64,000 nucleotides of DNA from Orychophragmus violaceus (GCA_030180135.1 CM058233.1:25081615-25145614); one strand, 5' to 3'. Counted from the stretch's first letter, positions 21,886 to 32,337 are shown. The notes: generated from the letters alone by a model not told the origin. Numbers and translations: made by a program.

Positions 21886-23251
21886 ACTCCCCCACACTTA
21901 GCCTTTGCTTGCCCTCAAGCAAAACATAGAACTAAAGCTTGGTGAAGAGGTTTGAAAACTTTCAGAAACTCATTTCATCCTAGAAGCTACAATACTCAGA
22001 TTCCCCTTAGTAAACCACTGAAAGAATCAATCACAGGATATCAAGACCAACATGTACTTCCCCCACACTTAGCAACTGTCCTAGGTAAACTCCACAATCA
22101 CATTCAAGCATTCAAATTCTCCCTACTGACTTCTGCAAGTATTTAAGTGCGGTCTCACCTAAGGAGTATCGATCAAAGGGCACATGGATTCTTACCTTAT
22201 CAGCTCTAGACCACCATACTATCTTTCTCTAGTCCCTTTCTTCTCTTTCCCTTCTTTAACAACTGATTTTTCCCCATTGGGTATCATTTTATTTTTTTAT
22301 CAGTGTTCTTCCCGTTATGGGGTGTACTTTGGACACATTCCATGGATCACATGAGAGAAAATAGTGTTTGCTACCATTCCCATGACCACTTCGGAGTTAC
22401 TAACTCATCCTCAGTTTATTATCTTTTTTTTTTTTTACTTTATAGAAGGGGAGAAGGGAACTAAATAGGATAGGTTGGCAGGCTGTGTCAGAACTAACAA
22501 GGGAATCCGACACAAAGTATACCAAGCCCTTAGGTGAGAAATCTAAGTCAGTATTAAATTGAAGTCAGTAAAAGGATCCTCTGATACCTTAAGTGATGTG
22601 GGTGTTCCCAGTAGGTTGATCTGTGATGGGGTTTTCTAATAGTCAGAGATAGATCCTGCAACTTCATCCCAATGGTTACTTAAGTTCCTGCAAGTCTTGT
22701 AAATCTTCTCAGAAAATCATAGTTTCTTACTTAAACAATTTTGGCTCAATAAAACAAATTTTTTTTTTTATGAAAAACAAAATGACTCATAAGAAAACAG
22801 AAAGATAATCATTAGTAGCACCTCCCCCACACTTAAGACACACTGTCCCCAGTAGTGTCCAGCGAAGGATCGGTAAAAAGAAAATAAAAAATTGAAAAGA
22901 TGAAATTATGTATGTCGGGTTACCTCTGTCGCTCAGGCATCAATCGTTGCACTAAGTGCATCGACCGTTACTTGGCGATTTTCGTGTATGATCGATCGTT
23001 GCTCAGGACCGCAACGATCGCTGCAATGCGATTCCTTTCGTGTTGTGACGATCGACACAGAAGTGAGTCGATCGTTGCACTGCGATTTTGTCCGAGACCT
23101 GCAAACATAACTGCACCAAAAACAAAAACAAACGTAAAATCCTAACAAAAACACCAAAAATTAAGTAGAAAAACACCAGTACCTAATGGTGGGTTGCCTC
23201 CCACCCAGCGCTTGTTTAAGGTCAATAGCTTGACCGGACGGATGGGAATTT
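21886..23251 (-). other. 3' UTR of element I with three polypurine-tract-like sites
   Basis: This is non-coding. Tracts (GTGTGGGGGAGT, GTGTGGGGGAAG, GTGTGGGGGAGG on the minus strand) lie near 21,887-21,900, 22,060-22,073 and 22,822-22,836. The motif cluster is at about 22,936-23,085. Short open frames here are not genes. Confidence 0.6.
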
Positions 23252-25696
23252 TCAGGTACCAGGAGGTCCTGACAGAGACTTTTTCTGTCTCTGTTCAAGT
23301 CTCCTCATCCAGGGTGGCGTATAAGCATTCGGATCATGGGATCTCCCAAAGAAGAAACCAACAGAATCAGGGCGGGAGCGAAGCTTAGGTGGGGTAGGAT
23401 GTTGTCCTGCATTCAAAGTAATGTGGTTAGGATGTTTAAGCTTAGATGATTTGTGCCTAACCTTTGGTGGAAATAAGATGTCTGGAGCTTTCTGCTTATG
23501 AGCAGTTGCAGGCGCTAAAGATGTCAGAGCAGGTTCAAGAGGAACCGCCATCTTCTTCTCTCCAATCTCAGCTTCTAATTCTGTATCAATGCTGAAACTC
23601 TGTCCATCAATGGTGGGTTTCTTCAATTTATCCATCTTAAGCTGCAAAGGCTCATCTCCCAGGTGGAGATCAATCAATCCATGGCGTACATCAATCACAG
23701 CCCCATCAGTGGCTAAAAAGGATCTACCAAGCAGTAGAGGATCATCAGGCTCAATCTCATACTTCAGTACCATATAGTCCGTTGGAATAAAGTAATTTCC
23801 AACTCTAAGAGGGATGTTCTCAAGAATTCCTTCTGGATGTCTTCTTGATCGATCAGCTAGGACTAAAGAGATCCTAGTAGGCTGGAAGTTCAGTAGTCCC
23901 AATCTCACAGCCACAGAGTACGGCATGAGATTTATACTTGAGCCGAGATCACATAATGCCCTCTGAAATCTGTCTCTATAGATAAAGCAGTCTATCATAA
24001 AACCTCCTGGATCCTTTAGCTTCTCAGGAACCCTACCATTAACAACAGCATCACATACTTCTGAGATCATCAAGCATCCTTCTTCTTCAGTCATGTTGCT
24101 AGAGAGGATGTCTGTAACACATGTCTTCATCATGGGATTGGTCTTAGTGGCATCAATCAATGGAGTGTCAGTTAGCTTTTCTCTCATTATCTCCATGCAT
24201 TTTTCCAACTTAATCTCTTGCTTGGACTTCCTAGGGAAAGGAATCTTTGGTTTGTAGGCTCTTTCTGTATCAGCTTTCGGTTTCTCTGGGAAATTTGGCT
24301 GCTCACGCCCATGGTGTCGATCGTTGCTGAAATGGTGACGATCGACATTGACTCTCGCAGGATGTGTCGATCGATGCACATTTGTGTCGATCGATGCAAG
24401 GCGAACATTCTGAATTTTTCTCGGATTTTCCAGTTCCAGAACTTCAGTTTCTCGATTCTGCTCAACTTCTTCTTCTGCCGAAGCTGCCTTAACATGCTCT
24501 GTCTGTATACTGGTTTCCACTTGCGTCATCCTAGCATCCAGATTGTCAACTCTGCTTGTCAAAGATTCCAATTTTCCACTCAGATCCTGATACATGAAGT
24601 CCATCTTTCCATTCAGATCTTGCGTCATCTTGTTCTGTCCAAGTAGTAGCTGCTCAAGCATAGACTCAATCTTTGTCTGCTCTTTAGTGGGAGGAACTTG
24701 GTGAGGTGAATAGCCATTCGATCTCGGAGCTTGTCTCTGTTGACTTCTAGATGTGTGTTCATGAAAATCAGCTTCATTAATATAATTCACTTCTACAAAT
24801 TCTCCAGCTACTACCATGTTGTGGATATAATCCACCTTGTCCCTCAAATCAGCTATCTGCAAGCTATCATCTCCGCAACTAGATCTCTGCCTTTCCTTGT
24901 CAGCATTCTTGACACTACTGCTAGTCATCAAGTTCTTAATAAGCTCTTTAGCTTCTTCTGGGGTCTTGGTATAGAAGTTTCCATCACTTCCTGTGTCCAT
25001 AGCTCTCTGATACCAAAAATCCAAACCCCTGAAAAAGGCACTCAGAAGCTGTACCTCAGAGAATCCATGGTGTGGACAATCTCTCTGGTACATCTTGAAT
25101 CTCATCCAAGCTGCTTTAAAAGGCTCTGTAGGCTGCTGTTTGAATGTCAGGATATCATGTCTAAGCTGCTCAGATAACGCATCATCATAAAAATGTCTAA
25201 GGAACTCCTTCTTGACTGCTTCCCAAGTGGTCAAAGATCCTGGTTCTAGCTGTCTCAGCCAGTAAGCTGCATCTCCTTTAAGAGAGAATGGGAAGAGCTT
25301 ACAGAAAATATAATCAGAAGAAACTCCTTCAGCCGTGATACTGCTAGCCAATTCCTCAAATGTGTCTATGTGATCCATAGGATGCTCGCTTGAAAGACCA
25401 TGGAACTGATACTGTCCAATCAATGCGTAGTACTCAGGTTTCAGCTTAAACTCAGCTCTGGTGAACGGAGGTGGTCGAATCGCAGACCGATTAGCATAGA
25501 ATATATCTGGTATGTTATAATCAGCAAGTGTCTTTTCGTGACCATCCTCTCGTCGATGTTCCGCGCCCACGGCAACATCTGGTGTGATGAGGTTTCCTTC
25601 CCCATCCAGTTTCTGACCCTTCGCGTTACATATGTGACCTTCCTGGTCTCGTAGAACTCCGTTCTTGCCGCGAATCAGAATCACAGGCTTCATCAA
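23252..25696 (-). CDS. Gag-protease polyprotein of element I (814 aa)
   Basis: An intact frame starts MMKPVILIRGKNG. Residues about 75-265 form a Retrotrans_gag core (HPMDHIDTFEE, RHFYDDALSEQ, MRFKMYQRDCPHHGFSE). Residues about 290-420 are a linker with coiled-coil-like repeats. The stretch about 430-462 (SIDTNVHRSTH, VDRHH) is translated from four copies of the TCGATCGA DNA motif. The retropepsin-like domain lies at about 560-700, with the active-site motif CDLGSSINLMP (Asp about residue 583) and the later LLLGRSFLATDGAVIDV segment. The tail ends YTPPWMRRLEQRQKK. A full Athila polyprotein would continue into RT and integrase; here the frame stops. It would form capsid-like particles and may be processed by its own protease; cleavage sites are not identifiable by eye. 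Confidence 0.85.
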   Translation of the reverse strand: MMKPVILIRGKNGVLRDQEGHICNAKGQKLDGEGNLITPDVAVGAEHRREDGHEKTLADYNIPDIFYANRSAIRPPPFTRAEFKLKPEYYALIGQYQFHGLSSEHPMDHIDTFEELASSITAEGVSSDYIFCKLFPFSLKGDAAYWLRQLEPGSLTTWEAVKKEFLRHFYDDALSEQLRHDILTFKQQPTEPFKAAWMRFKMYQRDCPHHGFSEVQLLSAFFRGLDFWYQRAMDTGSDGNFYTKTPEEAKELIKNLMTSSSVKNADKERQRSSCGDDSLQIADLRDKVDYIHNMVVAGEFVEVNYINEADFHEHTSRSQQRQAPRSNGYSPHQVPPTKEQTKIESMLEQLLLGQNKMTQDLNGKMDFMYQDLSGKLESLTSRVDNLDARMTQVETSIQTEHVKAASAEEEVEQNRETEVLELENPRKIQNVRLASIDTNVHRSTHPARVNVDRHHFSNDRHHGREQPNFPEKPKADTERAYKPKIPFPRKSKQEIKLEKCMEIMREKLTDTPLIDATKTNPMMKTCVTDILSSNMTEEEGCLMISEVCDAVVNGRVPEKLKDPGGFMIDCFIYRDRFQRALCDLGSSINLMPYSVAVRLGLLNFQPTRISLVLADRSRRHPEGILENIPLRVGNYFIPTDYMVLKYEIEPDDPLLLGRSFLATDGAVIDVRHGLIDLHLGDEPLQLKMDKLKKPTIDGQSFSIDTELEAEIGEKKMAVPLEPALTSLAPATAHKQKAPDILFPPKVRHKSSKLKHPNHITLNAGQHPTPPKLRSRPDSVGFFFGRSHDPNAYTPPWMRRLEQRQKKSLSGPPGT
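24314..24399 (-). repeat. TCGATCGA-motif cluster inside the Gag-protease frame of I
   Basis: Four copies occur in 85 bp: TGTCGATCGTTGC, GACGATCGACA, TGTCGATCGATGCA and a second TGTCGATCGATGCA. They are read in more than one codon phase (giving both IDT and HRST/DRH peptides), so the DNA word rather than the peptide is shared. Confidence 0.75.
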
Positions 25697-25745
25697 TAAA
25701 TAACCAGCTAAATGCTCAAGCTCTCGGCACCACTGGTTTCGCCTT

Positions 25746-25808
25746 GTGTCGATCGATGCAGGCTCGATGATGTGACGATCGACACTCAGGACTGTGTCGA
25801 TCGATGCA
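25746..25808 (-). repeat. TCGATCGA-motif cluster in leader of I
   Basis: TGTCGATCGATGCA, GACGATCGACAC and a second TGTCGATCGATGCA occur within 63 bp, about 50 bp upstream of the gag ATG. Confidence 0.75.
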
Positions 25809-25918
25809 GGGCGATCAGGCGTACCTGAAACGCAAGAAAAAGAAAAAGTAGTAAACTAAACCAAAAATAAAAATCCTAGTAAAAACCCTAAGTTCGAAGC
25901 TATCGAAGACTCAAAGAG

Positions 25919-25936
25919 TCCCCGGCAATGGCGCCA
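25919..25936 (-). other. Primer-binding site, tRNA-Asp type (element I)
   Basis: The minus strand reads TGGCGCCATTGCCGGGGA, one base different from the perfect tRNA-Asp complement. A six-base spacer separates it from the LTR end. Confidence 0.9.
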
Positions 25937-25942
25937 AAAACT

Positions 25943-27138
25943 TGATAGGTCAAGAATTAATCCCTATACTAAACTGCAAGTGCACAGCAATATCAATGTA
26001 GTATATAGGGTATCGAAATCCACAGAGACTTCGGTGTTCAATAGCTCAAGAACATGAATTTAACTAGGAAGAAAGCAATGTAATTGAATTAAAAGCAATG
26101 CAAGAAAGTAAGCAGATAGCAAAGATTGTTGGTTGTGAAAGCAAGTTATTAAGAGCGCTAGGTCTAGGGCGTTCTCAGGAAATCAGACAAGCAGACAGTT
26201 CATTCAGCAAGGATCTAATTAAGCACAGTTCTAGAACTCAAAACACAGATATAGAATTAACCAAATTCCTTGGCGATAATTCTCTAAGTCTAAGTGCAGC
26301 AAACCAAACTTTCGTTTGCGAGAACTAACAGATTAAACCAGCTTTAATTCCAAGTTTGATATGTTCACAATTATCCTAAACCAAACTTCCGTTTGCGCAA
26401 AGTTTAATTGCCCAATTTAATTAGTTCAGATTCCTAAACCCCACTTCCGTGACGTATTTAGCAACCTAAGATCTAGATTCTAATTGATCAGGTTAGAACT
26501 AGCTTTAAGCACAATTAAATTGAAGAACAGATATAGTTTGAATCCTTAACTGAAATTGAACAAGTCTAGCAGGTCATGAAATCCTATGTGAGAAACCCTA
26601 AACCTAACAAGGAATCTACTCAGACATGATTGATGAAAACATAATCATAGAAATAATAGATTGCATAAAAGATAAAAGATTAAAGGGGTTCGAAATCTTC
26701 TCCAAATACAGATGATGTAACAGGTTCAGATCAGCCCCAAAAGCTCTAAAAATCCTCTGCTCTTAATTATGAAAGCGTATCTAATAAAAACAGCTAAAAC
26801 TTAATTATATAGGTATAATCTCGGCCAGGGGCTTCTTTGTAAATATCAGGAACTTCTGGATCAAAGTGCAATATCTTGATTCTTCTAAACCGCCGAGTTT
26901 TGGCCCATCTCGTTGGTGCATCGATCGATGCTAGGCATGCAACGATCGACACCTTTCTCTGTTTCGGACAGTGAACTCTATCTCTCGGCCAAACACTCCA
27001 AAAATCTCCAAAAAGTGCCAAAATCACCAAATATGCTCCAAACCTGATTATACCTGTAAAAGACTCTAAAATAACACAAAAGACACTACAAACACAACTA
27101 TATCATGGCATAAAACCGGTAAAAACCATGATATATCA
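25943..27138 (-). repeat. 5' LTR of element I (1196 bp)
   Basis: Same boundaries as the 3' LTR. The tip hairpin is at 27,099-27,135. The motif pair is at about 26,917-26,953. GTACC follows at 27,139. Confidence 0.92.
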
Positions 27139-28745
27139 GTACCCTTATATTGCGCTCTCTCGTGAAGAACGACCGACTTGCTCTTTGACATCCTTTAACT
27201 TAACCGTTTGGATTCCCTTTGGTTAGAGGAATTTTAGACATTGATGGTAGGTCGAGGATACCGCTTTCATGCTGTATAGCCATGGTGTGCCGAGAATAAC
27301 GTAGTAAATGGTCGGTTTGTCGATGACATGGAACTTTACCATTTTGTTAACTACTCCTGCGTAAACCGGCAGCTTGATCGTTCTGATCGTGTATGTCGTC
27401 TCGCTGGTGAAACCGGTGAGCGGCTTAGCCTTTTGCTTGATATCTTCTAATTTGATCTCCATCTTTTTAAGCGTATCTAGAAAGATTAAGTCAATTGAGC
27501 TACCTGTATCGACTAGGATTCGAGATACCTGACAGCTTCCAATGAGGAGCTCAACCACCAGCGGATCGTTATGAGGATAATGGGTTCCCCAAAGGTCCTG
27601 GTCGGTGAAAATGACAGGGGAATCGTCAGATAAAATCGGCCTCGGTGCATTTTGCGCGGCTAGCGCCATGCGTTCATATCCCTTTATTGATCGAACCGAG
27701 TCATTTACAGAGATTAGGCCGCCCATAATCATGTTGATTATCCGCACAACTTTACGAGTTTCCTCTTCGTCTTCTTCTTCCTCGTCTCGGTCTCGTTTTA
27801 AAGCTATGCTTTTAATGCGTCGATGTTGTTTGCCTTGCTTGGGCGCTTGTCCATCGACCTTTCGCTCTTCTCGAAGTCGTTGCGATTCTTCCCTCAATTT
27901 GTCTATTGCTGCTTTGATTTCTTCGCTTGAGAGCCAAGCATACAGTGCGTCTTTGAGGTTCTGTCATTCTGAAGTATCGTGCGAGGTGGCTTTATGGTAC
28001 TCACAATACTTTTCTTCCGGTGTGGAAGAAACTTGCGGTGCCGTCTCCTTGTCCTCCTTGCTCCACTTGTTCCAAGGTTTCGATGAACGCTGTTTATCGG
28101 TGTTGCCGACAACCATTGTTGTCTTTGTCCCCTTGTCGTAGTGTTGCCTTGGTTCTTTCTCCTCCTTTTTATCGGTCTGCTTGACAGAGCCGAATTTTTT
28201 AGCTAGGGCCACCTTTTTCTCCTCCAATTTTACGAATTTGTTTTGCTCGATGAAGGGCGTCTTCGATGGTCAATGGCGGGTTGACGACTAGATCCTGGTA
28301 GAAAGGTGATTCGTGCCAAACGGTGTTTGTTAGAGCCGCGATAGTGAATTTATCTGGGGCTTCTGCTCGCGTCATGGTTGCCTTGAACCGATCTATGAAA
28401 GCTCTCAACGTTTCCTTATTTTCTTGCGACATGGACATCAGCACGCTTAGCGAGGTATCCTTGTTCACGTAGGCAAAGTGGTGCCTTACTAATGCTCTTG
28501 TGAGGTCGGAGAAACTGTTGATCGACTTTGGTGAAAGCCGGGAAGACCAGGTTAGTGCATCTCCTTCCAGGGTTTCGGTGAATAGTTGACAAAAGCCGAC
28601 ATCGCGTTCTCTGGTTGACGAGAATCGCGCTTTTGCTGCCATGATCTTGAAAGTCGTTAGATGAGTGGTGGGGTCCTTTGTCCCATTATACATCGGCAGT
28701 CTGAGCTTTTCCTTTTGACGGATATATGTATTTGTGATGCGCGAA
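27139..28745 (-). pseudogene. Tat gag C-terminal part and protease (broken)
   Basis: On the minus strand, gag (28,745-28,199; TLEGDALTWSSRLSPKSI, ENKETLRAFIDRFKATM) is followed by a knuckle-like CEYHKATSHDTSE. The last Cys codon there has become a TGA stop (about 27,962). The protease (27,897-27,223) is open with ILVDTGSSIDLIF, so the catalytic DTG is intact. Gag and knuckle lie in different frames. The protein resumes across the solo LTR at 29,934 and across element I at 20,689. Confidence 0.8.
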
Positions 28746-29933
28746 TGATATACCATGGATTTTAGGGTTTTTAACCATGGTATATGTGTTATTTATCGAG
28801 TCTTTTACTATGTTTTGGAGTCTTTTAGTTATGTTTACAGGTCTAGACACGTTTGGAGCGGAATTGGAGTTGTTGGAGCATTCTGGAGCATTTTGGATAT
28901 TTAACCCGAGAGATGGACTTCACTGTCGAATTCACAGACCTGCATCGATCGATACACTTGTGGCAACGATCGATGCAAGGTCGACGCAGACATTCTCGCG
29001 AGCGTTTAATGAGAAGAATTGGATATTGCAACTTTGCCCAGAAGTTTCCATAATTACAAAGAAGCCCCAGCCGACTTTAGACCATTATATAAGAGTTTTT
29101 AAGCCATTGTTTAGGCTACGCTTTACTTTAGTTTTATTTTATTTCAGAGAGCCTTAGGGGCTGATCTTGTTCTCGAAAGAGACTTGATTTCGAACCCCTG
29201 TTGATTATTCTGTTTAATGATATTTGGTTTTCTACTTATTATATTTTCTGTCTCGATGAACATGTCTGAGTAGTTTACCTGTTAGGTTGAAGGATTCTCA
29301 TTAGGGATTTCATGGAACTATAGTTTAAATCAATCTGTAGGGATTCATACCTGCTAGTTCTTTGTTTAGGTTGTTCTTAATGCTTAATCTGAAGTAGCTA
29401 ATCAGAATTATGATGTTAGGCTGATTAATGCAGCGAAAGTTGGTTAATTTAGCTAGAAAGAACCTAGATGAGCAATTAAACTTCTCGCAAACGAAAGTTT
29501 GGTTTAGGTTAATTGTGAACATATCAAACTTGGAATTTAATGCTGGTTTAATCTGTTAGTTCTCGCAAACGAAAGTTTGGTTTGCTACACTTAGACTTAG
29601 AGAATTCTCGCAAAGAAATTTGGTTAATTCTATATCCGTGTTTTGAGTTCTAGAACAGTTTCTGATTAGATCCAGACTGATTGATTGCTTGTGTTCCTGA
29701 TTTCCTGAGAACTCCTGAAACCTAACGCTTCGCCTCCTTGCTCACAAACCACTCCTGCTACTGATTTACTTTTCTACCCTGCTTTTAGTTTAATCACCTT
29801 TGCTTTCTCCTAGTTTAATCTTTTCTGTTCTTATCTATCGTTGACCGGAGTCCCTGTGGATTCGATTCCCTAAGTACTACAACTACATCAATGTGCACTT
29901 GCAGTTAGAATAGGGTTAAAACTACACCTATCA
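28746..29933 (+). repeat. Solo LTR of Athila-like family in Tat gag (1188 bp)
   Basis: TGATATACCATGG... to ...ACACCTATCA. No internal region is attached. The flanks are GCGAA (28,741-28,745) and GCAAA (29,934-29,938), a duplication with one later substitution. The tip hairpin (28,748-28,785) is a perfect 11-bp stem. The motif pair lies at about 28,941-28,985. This is the product of LTR-LTR recombination. Confidence 0.9.
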
Positions 29934-30735
29934 GCAAAGTGAAAGGTGTCCTTTGAGTTTCTTCGATGATTTTGTCGATCTCTGGGGCAGATCCTTTGAC
30001 GCTGTGAACCTCGCCCTTTAGTTCTTTGAGGGTATCTCTGAGCTCGGTCAACTGCTTCTCGACTTGGTTACGATTTGCTTCGCGAACAGGCGTTTCATGA
30101 GCTTCCTCGTGGGATGTAACTCGCTCGTATCGATGGTTATCCCGGCGTGAATCATTCTCACGTCGCGAGTTCCGTCTGTGATCCGAGCCTCGGTCGTGCC
30201 GAGTCTCATAATCTGCTCGTTTGTATTCGTCTTCTAGGTTTCTGTTGGGCGAGTATCGCTCCTGATACGAATCGTTTTGTTTTCGGCGTGAACTCCGCTT
30301 GGGTTCGCTTGAGTCCCTTTTTCGGTGTGAGCCTCGTTCATGCTTATCCCCCTCATCGCGCTCTCGGCGTGAGTTTCTCCTGGGTTCACGGTCTTGGCTT
30401 TGTTCTTGACGGTCTCCTTCGGGTGTTTCATAGATTAGTCGTCTGGCGACTTTATCTTTTACCTTCGGAGGGACCTCGCGTTTGGATTTCCTCGACTGTT
30501 GGTCTGAACGAATTCGATCATGCTCAGACTGCAACAGGTCGATTATTTCCGAAAATTCTTTGATTAAATCGTTTTGGGAATTGATTTTGGCTATCAAAGT
30601 GGCTAGAACTTCGTCTTTCTCGGCTTGTTCCGCCGTTTTGTCGAGTGACGGGATACGTTTACCGTCGTCTCGATCTTTCTTTGATTTGGCACCTCGTGGC
30701 TGTCCGCCGTTGAGTGCCGCGTCTTCATTGATCAC
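29934..30735 (-). pseudogene. Tat gag N-terminal part
   Basis: The minus frame begins MINEDAALNGGQPRGAKSKK and continues into a highly charged Arg/Asp/Ser-rich region. Such charged N-terminal Gag regions are usual in Tat elements. The frame is open until the solo LTR, where IEETQRTPFT is split from its continuation at 28,745. Confidence 0.75.
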
Positions 30736-30836
30736 TTAGTTTGTAATGACTTCCTTCAGATTCAACCCTGGGGTTTTCCTCCGGATTGATCTCGTTGTCA
30801 CTTCCAGGCATCTCGTTCAGAAATTTTTCTTAGAAA

Positions 30837-30854
30837 TCCCCACAGTCGGCGCCA
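30837..30854 (-). other. Primer-binding site of Tat element (minus)
   Basis: The minus strand reads TGGCGCCGACTGTGGGGA one base from the LTR end. The identical site occurs in element F (37,958). I did not assign the tRNA. Confidence 0.8.
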
Positions 30855-30855
30855 A

Positions 30856-31400
30856 TGGTTGATTCTCAACTCGGTCTATCAAAAGATAGCAAGAGGTTTA
30901 GGGTTTTTCTCAAGGGATTCTAAAAGAAGGTTTAAGAACACGGAGATATTATGGAAATTAGGGCTTCGCTTTAAGTTTCCGAGATGGAATAAAGTGACAA
31001 AAGAGTTTTTAAATCGCCGGAGAGAGATTAGGTCAAATCGGTCTGCTAATATCTCTCTGAAAAAATTGTATTATGAAAAACGTAAGTTTATTGAATGACG
31101 AGATCCCTTTTTATAGGGTTACAAAGTCGGTTTAACAGAATAAAGGAAATATAGAAGATAATCGCCATATTTCCAGTTATCTCGGCTCCAAATATTCTTG
31201 GATATTTTCCTTATTTTGGCGCCTTTGCGCCGCGTTATTCTCTCTGTCACATCCTTCGTAACCCTAAATGTGTTGCAATTTGGATCGGGCCGGGTTTAAC
31301 TTGGTTTTACCGGCTTGGATCTCAAACTTACTTTCCATCTTGGACCGACCTAAATTCATGAATGGGCCTTTTAGGGAAAGTGCTAATCTTGACTCCTACA
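30856..31400 (-). repeat. 5' LTR of Tat element (about 545 bp)
   Basis: Plus-strand ends are TGGTTGATTC... and ...GACTCCTACA. On the minus strand a TATA-like CCCTATAAAAAGGG lies near 31,108-31,121, a plausible promoter. The flank at 31,401 is host-like sequence. The partner LTR is lost. Confidence 0.75.
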
Positions 31401-31498
31401 AGTTTGTTAAATTTCTCGATAGCTACCAGTGGAATTGTACCAGTGGTCATATCCACCAACAGATCCTTAATCACAAACATATGAGGCAACGGCTGGTA
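31401..31498 (-). pseudogene. Fragment resembling succinate dehydrogenase iron-sulfur subunit
   Basis: The minus strand encodes PLPHMFVIKDLLVDMT, which matches the strongly conserved segment of SDH2 (mitochondrial complex II, subunit B) that precedes its first iron-sulfur cluster. After this the match is lost (TGTIPLVAIEKF), as if by a small indel, and the Tat LTR cuts it at 31,401. Only about 33 codons remain and no exon boundaries are clear. It is not a functional gene. Confidence 0.6.
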
Positions 31499-31620
31499 CA
31501 TCAAATCGAGATATAAGAGATGATGATATAAGATAATGATGCTTTATGATTTGGTCTGTTGGAATTAGAACGCCTAATACACCAAATCGAGATATAAGAG
31601 AAGATGATATAAGAGAATTA
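31498..31620. repeat. Two direct copies of an approximately 40-bp AT-rich unit
   Basis: The unit CAAATCGAGATATAAGAGA... occurs at 31,502-31,540 and again at 31,582-31,620 with small differences. It lies between the SDH2-like and TIC22-like scraps. Origin is unknown. Confidence 0.6.
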
Positions 31621-31639
31621 CGAGCTCATAAAGTTTCCA

Positions 31640-32010
31640 TCTTTTTATAAAAACCCATTTGGGGATAGCAAGAGGAACATAAGAGCAAAAACTTGAGCAA
31701 GAAAAGCTTCAGCATCCTCTTCTCGGAAACAGAGCAAACCGATAGACTTTGCGCCGGTAGGATCCGAGATAAGTACGAGTTCGTTATTGGTATTGATGAC
31801 TGTAAAAACCGATGTGCCAGCGAGAGCTTTAACCACTAGATTCAAAGTAGTCGAGTTTCAAGTGGGCTTGGAGGACTGTGAGACGGAGGCGAAGGGCGGA
31901 GGAGAGAATCTTGGAGTGGTTAAGGTTTTGGCGAAACGTTTGGTGTCTTCGATTCGGGTGGAGAGGTCGGAGGTGAATCAATTACAGTGGTGGTGAAGGA
32001 AAGAGGAGAA
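31640..32010 (-). pseudogene. TIC22-like chloroplast protein-import gene fragment
   Basis: The minus strand encodes VKALAGTSVFTV followed by NNELVLISDPTGAKSIGLL and CFREEDAEAFLAQ. This is the conserved core of the TIC22-like family (soluble intermembrane-space factor of chloroplast protein import). The C-terminal half of the family is missing after AFLAQ, either by truncation or because an intron started there. The preceding serine/proline-rich segment (SPPTSPPESKTPNVS, about 31,920-31,990) is in another frame with stops between, so the copy is broken. A long (CT)n tract lies immediately upstream. Confidence 0.65.
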
Positions 32011-32028
32011 AGAGAGGAAAGGATTGGG

Positions 32029-32214
<186 letters not shown>

Positions 32215-32337
32215 CAGAAAACATTGTGGAGGAAGACGACGACGGTGGGAGCTTGAGCTGCGGACTCGCTGGTGCTGAGCAGGGGAGACGAGCAGCGACG
32301 TGGGATGCCCATCGCAGAAGAAGAAACTGAAAAAATG

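Larger units (their letters stand above)
20690..27138 (-). mobile_element. Complete Athila-like element I, non-autonomous, with intact Gag-protease frame
   Basis: This is a 6,449-bp element inside the Tat element, flanked by a perfect 5-bp duplication. On the minus strand: 5' LTR 27,138-25,943, primer site 25,936-25,919, leader with motif cluster, one open frame (25,696-23,252) for Gag and aspartic protease, a 3' UTR of about 1.37 kb and the 3' LTR 21,885-20,690. The two LTRs have the same length (1,196 bp) and differ at roughly ten positions by eye, indicating a recent insertion. There is no space for RT, integrase or the env-like frame of full Athila elements, so it depends on enzymes supplied in trans. 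Confidence 0.92.
18213..31400 (-). mobile_element. Tat-lineage Ty3/gypsy element (minus, 3' part lost), host of two nested insertions
   Basis: Reading on the minus strand: 5' LTR (31,400-30,856), primer site (30,854-30,837), gag, protease, RT, RNase H, an additional RNase H and the start of integrase, ending at 18,213 where the rest is lost. It is interrupted by element I (20,690-27,138) and a solo LTR (28,746-29,933). The second, archaeal-type RNase H after the first identifies the Tat lineage. Many stops and frameshifts make it inactive. Confidence 0.85.
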
